Assembly: GCA_963575745.1 (NCBI GenBank)
Contig: CAUYUJ010001384.1
Span: 33,501 to 97,500 of the forward strand
Source of the DNA: Prorocentrum cordatum
Lineage: Eukaryota; Sar; Dinophyceae; Prorocentrales; Prorocentraceae
DNA: 64,000 bases
Reading direction: 5' to 3'
Shown here piece after piece: positions 53,749 to 63,675 of the stretch; the first letter of the stretch is position 1, and every line of letters begins with the position of its first letter. The notes under the pieces were generated by a model. That model made no database searches. It saw only the letters and a list, made by a program, of their open reading frames with translations, and was not told the origin of the DNA. The position numbers and the translations under genes are program-made.

Positions 53749-54455
53749 CCGGGCTAGCGCCACGCTTCCCTCCTGGGCTGGATCTGGACCCCGGGAAACC
53801 CCGCAGGGAGACCACAGACGGAGGCCGCCCAAGACTAAGCCTCTGGAAGTCAACCTGCTTTTCTGATCACTGGAGTTCCTTGGCTGCGAGAACCACCCAT
53901 AGGCCTACACCTGATAGTGTGTTACCGATCGGCATGCCGTCCAGCTCGAATACCAAACCGCCAATGGTGACTGTTGATTAAAGAGTACTGGGCAAGCGCC
54001 TTGGCTGCGTGCTCGCTGGAGATCTGGAACCACCCCACTGGTGTGCGAGATGACGCATCCCAGATCTTTGCGACAGCCCACCTGCCCTTCTTCACGATGG
54101 CAGACAGCGTGGGACGAGCGGCTGTCATGTACGGCAACACGGTGCCCCACGAAGACATGACGCTGACGTTCGAGCACTCGTAGGCTTGGTCGGCATCGGC
54201 AGCCGCAATGGTCATCTGAATCAGGGGGCACCCGCATCCCTGACACCTTTCAGCGAGGTCGGTGTCCAGCGACGTGTCCAAATTGCGAACAACCTTGGCA
54301 AGATCGCACATGTGGAAGAGCTCCTTACTTACGCTGGTTGCAGACAGCATCGATCGTGCAGCGGCGCCAATCACACGAAACCCAGTGCTGCCCGGCGCTC
54401 CACGGCTGTTCACGGTTCTGCGCAAGTACGAGTGCCCAGAAGTATGAGTACGCAC
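53749..54455 (-). pseudogene. reverse transcriptase motifs A and B region
   Basis: The frame from 54455 gives FHMCDLAKVVRNLDTSL, a Cys cluster (CQGCGC), then IAAADADQAYECSN, the motif A position with Asp at 54195-54197. GRWAVAKIWDASSRTPVGWF and YSLINSHHWRFG follow. The signal then moves to another frame: LVFELDGMPIGNTLSGVGL (about 53960-53900), motif B, followed by AAKELQ and a TGA. The GMPIG form instead of PQG is typical of Penelope/TERT-like RTs. Frameshift, stop and the TA repeat mark it as non-functional. Confidence 0.7.
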
Positions 54456-55210
54456 CAGATGGAAGAAAGCACTTGGATTTGACTTTCACGAAGACGTGTG
54501 GTGGCGAAGTTGGCTGCGTAGCCCGAGGTGCCTGCAGGGACAACCAGAGCCATGGCGGAAGCGCCAACTCGCAGCGAGCCCACAACCATCGCGCCCTCTG
54601 CGACACCAGGATATCTGGTCGCAGCTTCCACAAACCATCCATCTCCACATATTGAAGCACATGGCGCAGCAGGTCTCGTCCATGGACTTGCCAGATGCGA
54701 TCATGGTCTTCGTCGTTCTCCGCCAGGGCAGTGGCGGAATCCCGTGGTAGACCCGACGCCAACTGCTGCTCCAATGCGTGCCGCGCCGGTGGAGGACCGG
54801 GGAGCTCGTGAAGACGGGCGCCATGAACCCAGGGACGGCGAGCACCCCGTCGCACAATCCTCCGATGTAGTCGGAGGCGAGCGGCCCAAGAACAACAGAA
54901 CGCACGAAGCCTAGAAGTACGCGAGAGACAGATGGCCGATATCGCAGTCGCCAAGCACCTTGAACTCTGCGTATTCCTCGGGGTGGGGCAGGATGGATGC
55001 CAACTACTGGTCCTGGAAGGCTTTGAACCCGCACTTGTTGAGGGTGCCGTCGGCCGCTCAAGCCATCTTTCCAGCGCCCCCGGCGCCCATGGGCAATGCG
55101 AACGTGGGAGCGTGCCCGCTCGCGTGCAGGACGGAAGCGAATCTTGCCCATCCTGTCGTGGATCACTGTCAATGGGACGGACCGCACCGGGCCAGACTTG
55201 CACTCACACG
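54400..55210 (-). pseudogene. upstream part of the minus-strand RT element
   Basis: Coding signal hops between frames: AEFKVLGDCDIGHLSLAYF (about 54960-54905), VLLGFVRSVVLGPLASDYIG (about 54925-54860), then NDEDHDRIWQVHGRDLLRHV (about 54715-54655). WKLRPDILVSQRARWLWARC and FVKVKSKCFLPSGAYSYFWA (about 54486-54427) follow. The last block directly precedes the RT region. Frame changes every 150-300 bases indicate decay or assembly indels. I cannot name a domain. Confidence 0.5.
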
Positions 55211-56250
55211 GAAGATGGAACGCAGGCACATGAAGTGGCGGATAGTGCAGCTGCCGCAGGATGCGATCAATGCCGTGCAGTGCCTGACCAATGCGGCAGT
55301 ACTTCTGGAGAATTGTGCCGGCGAGGCTCGCCGCAAAGTACAAGAAGTGTGCTACTTCGGATCGCTCCCACTGCGGAGGGCTCGGAAGGGGATGCCCAGC
55401 CACCAAATAAGCAAGGAACAGCGCCAGTCGAGACCACTGCCATATGTCCAGCGGGCCGTAGGAGCCAGCGATCATATGGCATTCGCGGAGCTTCTTCAGG
55501 TAGTTCGCCTTGAACGACGCCCCACCAGACAGTTCCCCGGACAATAGGCGTTCCAAAGACGTGCGAGGTGATGTCGGTACAGATATCCAAGAGGAACGCG
55601 GCGTCGCTGAAGGCCAGCATGATCGCCGAGGCCTCGGCAAAGCACGGTGCGCCCAGGAAGGGGGCCCGTGGCGCTGCCGCGGAGGGCGACGACCCGCGGG
55701 GGGCCGCGCCCGGCCACGGCGAGCCACCGACGCCGCTGTCTCCCAGCGGTCCGCTGCGTTCGCACTCGGCTCGGAGATCCAGATGACCCTGGCCTCCTAG
55801 AGTAGTCCACCAGCGTCGTTTGCGAGAGGGAGCAGCGGTAGCCCCATGAGCGATCCCAAGGGCTGACGCGGAGCACCGTGCCTTGGGCGTCAAGCAGCTC
55901 CACGCTCGGGAACCAGAAGCAGTGTTAGGTGCTCCATCCAGCGAGCTCCAGTCCCAGGCGCCCGAGCGCGGGCAAGCGAGGCTTTGCCGACGTGCGTCCC
56001 AGATTGCGAGGCGAGAACGTGTGCGCACGCCTTGAATTGGTCGACCTCCCCTTCACATGCTCGTCTTGCTAGATCCACGATCGGATGTCCACCGTGAAAG
56101 AATGCACAGATCCACTCGTTGGGCAGCAAACGGCGGATCTGGATAGCCTTCCTTTCGATGCTCCCCGAAGCCGTGCAAGCGCCTGTGGAATCAGCAGGTT
56201 CGATGAGACAAATCGTAGTTCCGGCCCCTGCAGGCCGAGTGCATGAGCCG
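55190..56250 (-). pseudogene. N-terminal part of the minus-strand element, unknown
   Basis: From 56250 downward: RRLLPNEWICAFFHGGHPIV and CEGEVDQFKACAHVLASQ (about 56140-56000) in one frame. WFPSVELLDAQGTVLRVSPW (about 55905-55850) is in a second, and MLAFSDAAFLLDICTDITSH (about 55620-55560) in a third. Then KANYLKKLRECHMIAGSYGP and two hydrophobic stretches (RLALFLAYLVAG and FLYFAASLAGTIL, about 55430-55305). It looks like one long protein broken by indels. Whether it belongs to the RT element or is a separate membrane protein is undecided. Confidence 0.45.
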
Positions 56251-56342
56251 GCCGACCTTTGACGAACGCTGTCGCCCACTACAAGACAACGGTGAAGATG
56301 GTGTTGGCGAGTGTGTCCTCGAGAACTCCCACTGTGCAAGGT

Positions 56343-56405
56343 CCATAGCAGGAGGAGGAGGAGGAGGAGGAGGAGGAGGAGGAGGAGGAGGAGGAGGAGG
56401 AGGGC
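56343..56405 (+). repeat. (GGA)n microsatellite, 60 bp
   Basis: Perfect GGA repeat just upstream (minus sense) of the decayed element. Confidence 0.97.
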
Positions 56406-56434
56406 AGGGGGTCCCAGTGCCCCAGCAAAGAGCA

Positions 56435-56800
56435 GAAGGCATCGGGGGGGGGGGGATAGGCGAGAGGGATGGACCGGGGGGGTGGATAGGCGAGGGGGCG
56501 GGGGGGGGATAGGCCGAGGGGGGATGGGCCGAGAGGGATAGGGGGATAGGCCGAGGGGGATGGGCCGAGGGGGGGCAGGCCGAGGGGGATAGGTGGAGGG
56601 GGGATATGCCGAGATAGGGGGATCGGCCGAGGGGGTAGGCCGAGGGGGGGGGGGTGGGGGGATAGGCCGAGGGGGGGGTGCATCGGGGGGATAGGCCGAG
56701 GGGGATAGGCGGAGGGGGAAGGGGTTATGCCGAGGGGGACAGGCCGAGGGGAGGGGGGGCGAGGGGGGGGTAGGCCAAGGGGGGGGTGGCGGGATGGGCC
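56435..56800 (+). repeat. G-rich minisatellite, GGGGGATAGGCCGAG units
   Basis: Imperfect 15-20 bp units of GGGATAGGCCGAGGGG with long G-runs. Minus-strand frames are Pro-rich by-products. It could form G-quadruplexes. Confidence 0.9.
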
Positions 56801-56929
56801 GAATGGGCGGGGGTGCATCGACCCCCCCATCGCCCGTGCGTCGCAGAAGGGCGCCAGATGGCCCGCGCCGTCCATGTTCGTGCGGATTTTCGCCATAAGG
56901 GGCACATCGCCCAGCCGATCGCCGCCGCC

Positions 56930-57042
56930 GCCGCGTCGTCGTCGTCGTCGTCGTGGTGGTGGTGGTCGTCGTCGTCGTGGTTGTCGTCGTCGTCGTCGTG
57001 GTCGTGGTCGTCGTCGTGGTCGAGGTCGTCGTGGTCGTCGTG

Positions 57043-57090
<48 letters not shown>
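56930..57090 (+). repeat. (GTC)n microsatellite
   Basis: GTC repeats with GTGGTC variants. Val/Ser/Arg or Asp/Thr homopolymer frames result. Confidence 0.95.
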
Positions 57091-57284
57091 CGAAGAGCGA
57101 GAGTCAAGGATCGACTCGTTTTTCTTGGCTTCGCCTCCGAGGGACGCCCGTCGCGGTCCGTTCCTGCCGCCCGCCAGGTTCGCGGAGACCAGGCTGGCGC
57201 GGGCGTGCGGGTGCTCGCGCCGGGGGCGGGCCGCGGAGGTGCCTCCGGCAGCCCTCTGCTTGAACACACGCAGAGTGATCCTTC
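57091..57284. other. no gene seen
   Basis: GC-rich linker. Minus-strand frames through the microsatellite continue here without motifs. Confidence 0.4.
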
Positions 57285-57450
57285 GCAGGCGTGACCTTCG
57301 GTGCGGGCCCACGGGGGTCCCCCGATCGCCGAGCGTCATGTGGTAGTGGCGTTCCGCGCGCTTGTGTGTGGATCCCCCCGCGGCCCCCGAGAAGCCGAGC
57401 ACCAAAGATCACTCTTGCCCAGGGTCGCTCTCTTGCGTGTAGTTTGTCTT
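57285..57450 (+). repeat. dispersed repeat, second locus
   Basis: GTGACCTTCGGTGCGGGCCC, then GCGCGCTTGTGTGTGGATCC and CACTCTTGCCCAGGGTCGC. This matches 50345-50745 with a deletion in between. Confidence 0.75.
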
Positions 57451-57619
57451 TGCGGGCACTACACGGGTTTGCCTGGGAACCTCGCCGAAGGCATGTACCA
57501 TTGGCCCCTCTGGATAAAGGTACTGCTCTCCCCCCCGGGCCGTTCGCCCCCATCGTCGCCCCCGACTCGGTACCTTCTGCTGCGGGAGCTGCTGCTGCCA
57601 AGGGCGGGTGATGATTGGG
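57451..57619. other. no gene seen
   Basis: Unique-looking linker between a dispersed repeat and a GGA array. Confidence 0.4.
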
Positions 57620-57875
57620 GGTGGGAGGAGGAGGAGGAGGAGGAGGAGGAGGAGGAGGAGGAGGAGGAGGAGGAGGAGGAGGAGGAGGAGGACGAGGAGG
57701 AGGACGAGGAGGAGGAGGAGGAGGAGGACGACAAGGAGGAGGAGGAGGAGGAGGAGGAGGAGGAGGAGGAGGAGGAGGAGGATGGGAGGAGGAGGAGGAG
57801 GAGGAGGAGGAGGAGGAGGAGGAGAGGAGGAGGAGGAGGAGTGGAGGAGGAGGAGGAGGAGAAGGAGGAGGTAGC
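57620..57875 (+). repeat. (GGA)n microsatellite, 255 bp
   Basis: Purine-rich GGA array with GACGAGG and GATGGGAGG interruptions. Confidence 0.97.
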
Positions 57876-58259
57876 CATGCCATCTCCCCATATTTATTGG
57901 CCCCCTCTTCCTTTTGCAGCACGGCACCAGCCCCCCCAAATCGTCCGCGCACATGCCTCGAGCCATGAGTTGACTATCGCCCTCTTGGACCCCTCCTTCT
58001 GAGCCCCCCCGGTGCATGTAGCATCCGAATTTCTTCGTTCGATTTGCTCTGCGGCCACTGGTCGCCCACGTCGGAGAGTGGCCAAAAGACGGTGCCCAGG
58101 CAGCCAACCTCGAGGACCTCCCGCGCATTCTGGGGGAGGTCCCCAGTGTTTTTTTCGGCCTGTCCCTCCCCTCCGACGTCGCGATCTTCTCATATCGGCG
58201 GCGAGCGGGGGGGGGGGGGGGGGGAAGTGAGAAGGGGCATCGGGGCTCAAGAGGCGGGG
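57876..58259. other. no gene; G homopolymer
   Basis: A run of about 18 G at 58207-58224. The rest is mixed sequence without motifs. Confidence 0.5.
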
Positions 58260-58450
58260 TCAATTCAAACGGAGGTCAGTAAGAACGCCGGATCTTGCAG
58301 GATCCTGCAGAGCCAGGGTTGCATTGACCCGGGTTTGGGTGCAGATATCCTGCAGTATCCTGCAGGACTTTGCAGGATCCTGCAGGATTTTGCGGATTCC
58401 TGCACGGCCTGACTGACCCGGGTCTGGATTGACCCGGGTCAGTAGATCTC
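58260..58450. repeat. cluster of short palindromes (GGATCC, CTGCAG, GACCCGGGTC)
   Basis: TTGCAGGATCCTGCA is repeated with small changes (58297, 58373). TATCCTGCAG occurs twice. GACCCGGGT occurs four times (58327, 58405, 58418, 58431). The region can fold in many ways. No ORF of note. Confidence 0.75.
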
Positions 58451-58640
58451 CGAGGGCGGGCTTTCTCAGAAGGCTCAAGCCCTCCGATCTTTGGGAAGTT
58501 TCCCAAGCCTTCTCTGGAGACGCAGTACTTTTCTCAGAAGGCGCGAGGGCTTCTGACCCAGACCCGCGACGTCGCGATTTTTTCACAACGTCGACCCCCA
58601 CAGGTCTGTATCCCTTCCCTGGGACCAGTTTTTCATCCTG
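58440..58640 (-). repeat. dispersed SEALAPSEK repeat, minus copy
   Basis: Reverse-orientation relative of 33441-33650, containing TTCTCAGAAGGCGCGAGGGC. Protein-level match on the minus strand: SEALAPSEK then QRSEGLSLLRK. Confidence 0.55.
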
Positions 58641-59116
58641 AGTCGTTTTTTGACGGCCCCGAGGCCCCGCGAGGACCCCCGGAGACCGAAAGTGGCGAAA
58701 CACCTCCCGTCGTGCCTTCTCACAGCGCGAGTCTGGGGAGAAGTCCAGCTGCCTTCTGCGAAGGCCTTCTCCTTCCCGCTTCCCCCCCCCCCCGCGCCGC
58801 CGATCCACTTGCGGGGGCCCCCTCCCCTGGAGGCCGCCCTCGTGTGTCGCGGAGGCTGCCGAGCAGCGGCCCCCCCTGCGGGGGGGGCCGAGCAGCGGCC
58901 TCCCTCCTCTGAGGGCCGAGGGAGCGGCGCGCTCGGGTCCGACCTGGCACCGCTCGGACGTTTTTTGTTAGTTTTTATTTTTGTTGTTGTTTGTTTTTCA
59001 CGGCATTTTTGGGCACGGCATTGTTGTTTGTTTTTGTTTTTGTTTTTGTTTGTTCGTTTTCTAGGCATTGTTTGTTGTTGTTTGTTTGTTTGTTTGTTTA
59101 TTTGTTATGTTGTTGT
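58641..59116. other. no gene; TTTGTTTG-rich patch
   Basis: GC-rich to 58950, then a T/G-rich patch (TTTGTTTTTG repeats) at 58965-59105. No motifs. Confidence 0.5.
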
Positions 59117-60385
59117 TCCCAACCATCCTGTGGTGTTGGGTCCTCGTTTTGAAGAAACGGTCCCCGCGTTCCTTCTTCCTCCTTCTCCTCGCCCTCCTCC
59201 CTCCTGCGTTCGCATGCCTCCCCACCACCCATTTCGGCACACCCCTCACACGTTTCGTGGCCCCATAGGGAGCTCCACCGAAGGCCCCAGTGGCTGCGTT
59301 CGCATGCCTCCCCACCACCCATTTCGGCACACCCCTCACACGTTTCGTGGCCCCATAGGGAGCTCCACCGAAGGCCCCAGTGGCAGGGTCCGCATGCCTC
59401 CCCACCACCCATTTCGGCACACCCCTCACACGTTTCGTGGCCCCATAGGGAGCTCCACCGAAGGCCCCAGGCTGCGTCGCATGCCTCCCCACCACCCATT
59501 TCGGCACACCCCTCACACGTTTCGTGGCCCCATAGGGAGCTCCACCGAAGGCCCCAGTGCTGCGTTCGCATGCGTCCCACCACCCATTTCGGCACACCCC
59601 TCACACGTTTCGTGGCCCCATAGGGAGCTCCACCGAAGGCCCCAGTGGCTGCGTTCGCATGCCTCCCCACCACCCATTTCGGCACACCCCTCACACGTTT
59701 CGTGGCCCCATAGGGAGCTCCACCGAAGGCCCCAGTGGCTGCGTTCGCATGCCTCCCCACCACCCATTTCGGCACACCCCTCACACGTTTCGTGGCCCCA
59801 TAGGGAGCTCCACCGAAGGCCCCAGTGGCAGGGTTCGCATGCCTCCCCACCACCCATTTCGGCACACCCTCAACGTTTCGTGGCACCATAGGGAGCTCCA
59901 CCGAAGGCCAGTGGCAGGGTTCGCATGCCTCCCCACCACCCATTTCGGCACACCCCTCACACGTTTCGTGGCCCCATATGGCTCCACCGAAGGCCCCAGT
60001 GGCAGGGTCCGCATGCCTCCCCACCACCCATTTCGGCACACCCCTCACACGTTTCGTGGCCCCATAGGGAGCTCCACCGAAGGCCCCAGTGGCTGCGTTC
60101 GCATGCCTCCCCACCACCCATTTCGGCACACCCCTCACACGTTTCGTGGCCCCATAGGGAGCTCCACCGAAGGCCCCAGTGGCAGGGTCCGCATGCCTCC
60201 CCACCACCCATTTCGGCACACCCTTCACACGTTTCGTGGCCCCATAGGGAGCTCCACCGAAGGCCCCAGTGGCGCGGTGCCTATGAGAAGAGGGGCCTAG
60301 TTTGCGTGCCCCCTCCTTCGTCTCATATCCGCGCGGTACTCGCAGCTGCATATGGTTGGGTCCTTCGCCAGGCTAATTTGTTTGT
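59117..60385. repeat. 90 bp minisatellite, locus 3 (about 12 units)
   Basis: It opens with CCCAACCATCCTGTGGT and CGTTTTGAAGAAACGG. About 12 very similar 90 bp units (CATTTCGGCACACCCCTCAC, CGTTTCGTGGCCCCATAGGG, GAGCTCCACCGAAGGCCCC) follow. It ends with GCAGCTGCATATGGTTGGGT. Frames of over 400 residues are open on both strands. Unit-length changes of one or two bases switch the repeated peptide without being removed, arguing against coding. Confidence 0.92.
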
Positions 60386-60740
60386 TTGTTTTTTCTCGGC
60401 ACGTGCCATCGTGGAGCTTTTTGGGGCATGGCATGGCGTGGCCGAGCCGAGCATCCAGAAGGACGCGTGGGCGGAGGAGTGCACGATGGTCAGCTCTTTC
60501 GTGGCATTGAAGGGACACCCTGCAGATGGATATCGTGCACACCGAGGCTCCATTGCGAAGCAGAAAAAACGGAGCGCACCACGACTGTGACGCAGGAACC
60601 AAGAGGGCAAACATTTTGGGCCATCTAGCGTGAACAGGTGCACGCACGAGGCCGCCAATGCACGAGGACTGGACGTCCGAGCGATAGCGAGCTGAGGGCC
60701 GAGCGGCCTCCCGAGGCCCGAGTGAAGGCCCAGAAGCCTA
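60386..60740. other. no gene recognised
   Basis: Non-repetitive linker. Frames of 80-220 residues overlap on both strands without motifs. Confidence 0.4.
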
Positions 60741-60955
60741 GTGGAGGAGGAGGAGGAGGAGGAGGAGGAGGAGGAGGAGGATAAGGAGGAGGAGGAGGAG
60801 GAGGAGGAGGGGGAAGACGAGGAGGAGGAGGAGGATGGAGGAGGAGGAGGAGGAGGAGGAGGAGGAGGAGAGGAGGAGGAGGAGGAGGAGGGAGGAGGAG
60901 GAGGATGGAGGAGGAGGAGGAGGAGGAGGAGGAGGAGGAGGAGGAGGACCAGTGT
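60741..60955 (+). repeat. (GGA)n microsatellite, 210 bp
   Basis: Purine-rich GGA array with GATAAGG and GAAGACG interruptions. Similar interruptions occur in 61865-62055. Confidence 0.97.
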
Positions 60956-61219
60956 AAACCCAAGAGTCACCAACGATGTTGGAATGAACTCTCTCCCCAA
61001 GCTCCCTCTTCATAGGCCCCTACAACGGTTCATTTCCACATGGACCTGCCTCGTTGGAAGACAACCGCTTGAAGACCCTTAAGCATGCCAAAACATAGTT
61101 AATTCCCGGTATTCCAACGCCACGGATGAAGCTGATTGTTGCGTCTTGACGATCCTGAGTCTTGCTAGAACGCCATTCCTGGGACTTCAACTCCGCGAAT
61201 CATCGTTACTGTTGTGCCC
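60956..61219. other. no gene seen
   Basis: Moderate-GC unique-looking sequence that leads into the minisatellite below. Confidence 0.4.
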
Positions 61220-61725
61220 TCAAAATCGTGAAACCTTCCCCGAAGCACCATTTCTGGTACGTCGATCATGGGAATCCGTAGCACTTTTGCATGTTTCAGC
61301 ACGAATGTGCGCGGCGCTAAGGCGAGAGCTACATTTTGAAAAGGAACCGACCTCAATATGTGAAACTCTTACACAGATTACACGGTTGCGCGCGGCGCCA
61401 ATTTCGATAGCCACATTTCGAAAACGACCCGCCCTCAATCCGTGAAGCTCTTGCAAATTTTGAACACGAATATGCGCGGCGCCAAGGCGATAGCCACATG
61501 TTGAAAACGACCCGCCCTCAATCCGTGAAGCTCTTGCAAATTTTGAACACGAATGTGCGCGGCTCTAAAGCGAGAGCCACATTTTGAAAACAACCCGCCC
61601 TCAATCCGTGAGGCTCTTGCGAATTTTGAAAACGAATGTGCGCGGCGCTAACGCAAGAGCCACATTTTGAAAACCACCCGCCCTCCATCTGTGAAACTGT
61701 TGCCGGTTGCCAATTTGAAAGTTCC
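61220..61725 (-). repeat. 80-90 bp minisatellite, about five to six units
   Basis: Units carry GCGCGGCGCTAAGGCGA, GAGCCACATTTTGAAAAC, CCCGCCCTCAATCCGTGA and GCTCTTGCAAATTTTGAA. Copies are marked at about 61308, 61388, 61472, 61556 and 61638. It is AT-richer than the other satellites. Minus-strand frames are short. Confidence 0.85.
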
Positions 61726-61833
61726 AGGGTCATAAACGGTCAGGAAGTCTCAGGCGAAACGCCCGGCCCGTCATAAAAGCTGGCCTCGGGGTGCGACAGG
61801 GAGAAGTTATTTACAATGCTAGGAATGGAGGAG

Positions 61834-61839
<6 letters not shown>
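61726..61839. other. unique linker
   Basis: Nothing supported. Confidence 0.4.
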
Positions 61840-61866
<27 letters not shown>

Positions 61867-62058
61867 GAGGAGGAGGAGGAGGAGGAGGAGGAGGAGGAGG
61901 AGGAGGAGGAGGATAAGGAGGAGGAGGAGGAGGAGGAGGGGGAAGACGAGGAGAAGGAGGAGGAGGAGGAGGAGGAGGAGGAGGAGGAGGAGAAGGAGGA
62001 GGAGGAGCAGGAGGAGGAGGAGGAGAAGGAGGAGGAGGAGGAGGAGGAGGGCCCTCAC
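61840..62058 (+). repeat. (TAG)n and (GGA)n compound microsatellite
   Basis: A short (TAG)n run to 61865, then GGA repeats with GATAAGG and GAAGACG interruptions as at 60741. The two arrays probably share origin. Confidence 0.97.
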
Positions 62059-62574
62059 ATGCGGGAGTCGTGGACAACACCACGGACGACGTTTTCTCCC
62101 TCGTTTCGAGCCCCAGGGCCTACATGGATCGATCCAGCTCGAGAAGTCCCGCAGAGATGGACTCGGGAGGGCCCGCCAGTTTTTCGCACGACGTCTACCC
62201 AGCATTCAAATTCGATCTCCTCGTCTTATCTCCGCCCTACTTCCTCCACGCCTAATTTCTTCTTCCCTGTCGGTGCAAGACGCAGCTCCTTTTCCGAGTT
62301 GGCGGGCGACTCTGTGAATGTCAATTTTGCCTCGCAGTCGCAAGGGAGGAGGGCAATGTGCATCGAGGGGCGCTTACTGTCAACGCGCCTAGTAAGGACG
62401 TGCGCCTTCATCTAGGGCCCCCTTGTGTCCTTGCCTCTGCGTCCCGTCCTTTGCCGTTCTCACTGGTCGCCCGTCGCCCAACAAATCGCAATTTCGGCCT
62501 CCAAAGGTCCTGCGTCCTGACCATCCGTCCTCAGTACACGTCTTGACTGTATTGACTCGACAACGCACCGAGCC
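62059..62574. other. no gene recognised
   Basis: Plus frames of 118 and 62 residues without motifs. Composition is near average. Confidence 0.4.
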
Positions 62575-62680
62575 CCCCCCTCCTCCTCCTCCTCCTCCTC
62601 CTCCTCCTCCTCCTCCTCCTCCTCCTCCTCCTCCTCCTCCTCCTCCCCCTCCTCCTTCCCCTCCTCCTCTCCGTCCTCCG
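62575..62680 (+). repeat. (TCC)n microsatellite
   Basis: A 100 bp run of TCC/CTC on the plus strand. Confidence 0.97.
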
Positions 62681-63049
62681 TCCCTCTCGGTAGGGTGCCG
62701 CCCACACGCGCCGTCGGCACCTCAGCCTGGCCAAGCCGAACACCCTGGGCCCAGGGGCTGGGCCTCGGCCAGGAAGGGCCGGCGGCCTGGGCAGGGCGGG
62801 TGCGGGCTCTGCGGTCGGCGTCCTCCCCGTCTAGAAGGAGAAAAAGCGACATAACCATAAACTTTTGGCGCTCCGCGCGGATTTACTGGATCCGCGCAGA
62901 TTTTTGGGATCCGCCACACCAGGCAACTGGTGCAGGTCGTCGCGTTTTGACGCACTCATGTGCGTTGATGGCCTCTCGGTCACACTGAAAACGTGCGAAG
63001 GCCATTGGTCTGCTCTTCACTTTGTCACCTGGCCCCCGTCCGACGCTCA
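62681..63049. other. no gene; dispersed 60 bp repeat copy 3
   Basis: At 62848-62905 CGACATAACCATAAACTTTT and CGCGCGGATTTACTGGATCC match copies near 38.7 and 39.2 kb. GGATCCGCGCAGATTTTTGG follows. Confidence 0.55.
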
Positions 63050-63345
63050 TCACTCCGGCTGCTGCGCCGCCTCCTCTGAATCGGATCGGCCCGCGCCAGC
63101 GGCTTCGGCAGTGGACCCCACGGGACGCCGGTTTGCCCTCCACGGCGCCTCCCGCTCTTCCTTTCTCCGTTTGCGGTCCTTCTTCTCGGTCTGCTGCCAG
63201 GGCCCTTCCCCCTGCCACCGTCCATGATTCGACGTTTTCCCCGGACGGCTTTCACGCAGCAGGTTCTTGCGGAAGTCAATGGCGGCCGCCGCCGCCCAGT
63301 TCTTTTGGAGCTCGCGCAGGCTCGGGTCAGGCGGCCTGTTGCTGC
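63050..63345 (-). CDS. possible exon, K/R/E-rich, unknown
   Basis: The minus-strand frame from about 63345 reads SLRELQKNWAAAAAIDFRKN, then GRWQGEGPWQQTEKKDRKRR and KEEREAPWRANRRPVG, ending at a stop at 63050-63052. The mix of charged and aromatic residues looks like a disordered, RNA-binding-like protein tail. The other strand is also open but Pro/Ser-rich. The exon boundary upstream is unclear because a GAT microsatellite lies there. Confidence 0.3.
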
Positions 63346-63527
63346 GTCTGCCCCTCCTGCCAGCCCAGCGCGGCCATCCCGTGCCGGGCGCCAGAGCTCT
63401 CGTCCAGGAAGAGCGCTGGCCCCCCGCCCCCCCCCTGGCGGCGGAGGCTCCCGCCGACGCGGGCTCGGACGGCACGGCCGCGGGGGACCCAGGCGTGTGC
63501 GGGGGGCGGCGGGGACGCACGAGGTGC
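63346..63527. other. GC-rich, no gene supported
   Basis: Open in several frames without motif. It may belong to the minus-strand frame above. Confidence 0.35.
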
Positions 63528-63556
63528 GATGATGGCGATGGTGGCGATGGTGGCGG

Positions 63557-63598
<42 letters not shown>

Positions 63599-63675
63599 GG
63601 AGGAGGATGAGGATGAGGATGAGGATGAGGATGAGGATGATGATGATGATGGTGATGATGGGTGATGGTGATGGG
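63528..63675 (+). repeat. (GAT)n microsatellite
   Basis: GATGATGATG with GAGGATGAG blocks. It resembles the arrays at 31.0 and 47.7 kb. Confidence 0.95.

Noticed and set aside
59098-60351. 417-residue minus-strand and 413-residue plus-strand frames
   Set aside because: Both come from a 90 bp minisatellite. Unit-length changes of one or two bases switch the peptide repeat without correction, so the frame is not under selection.
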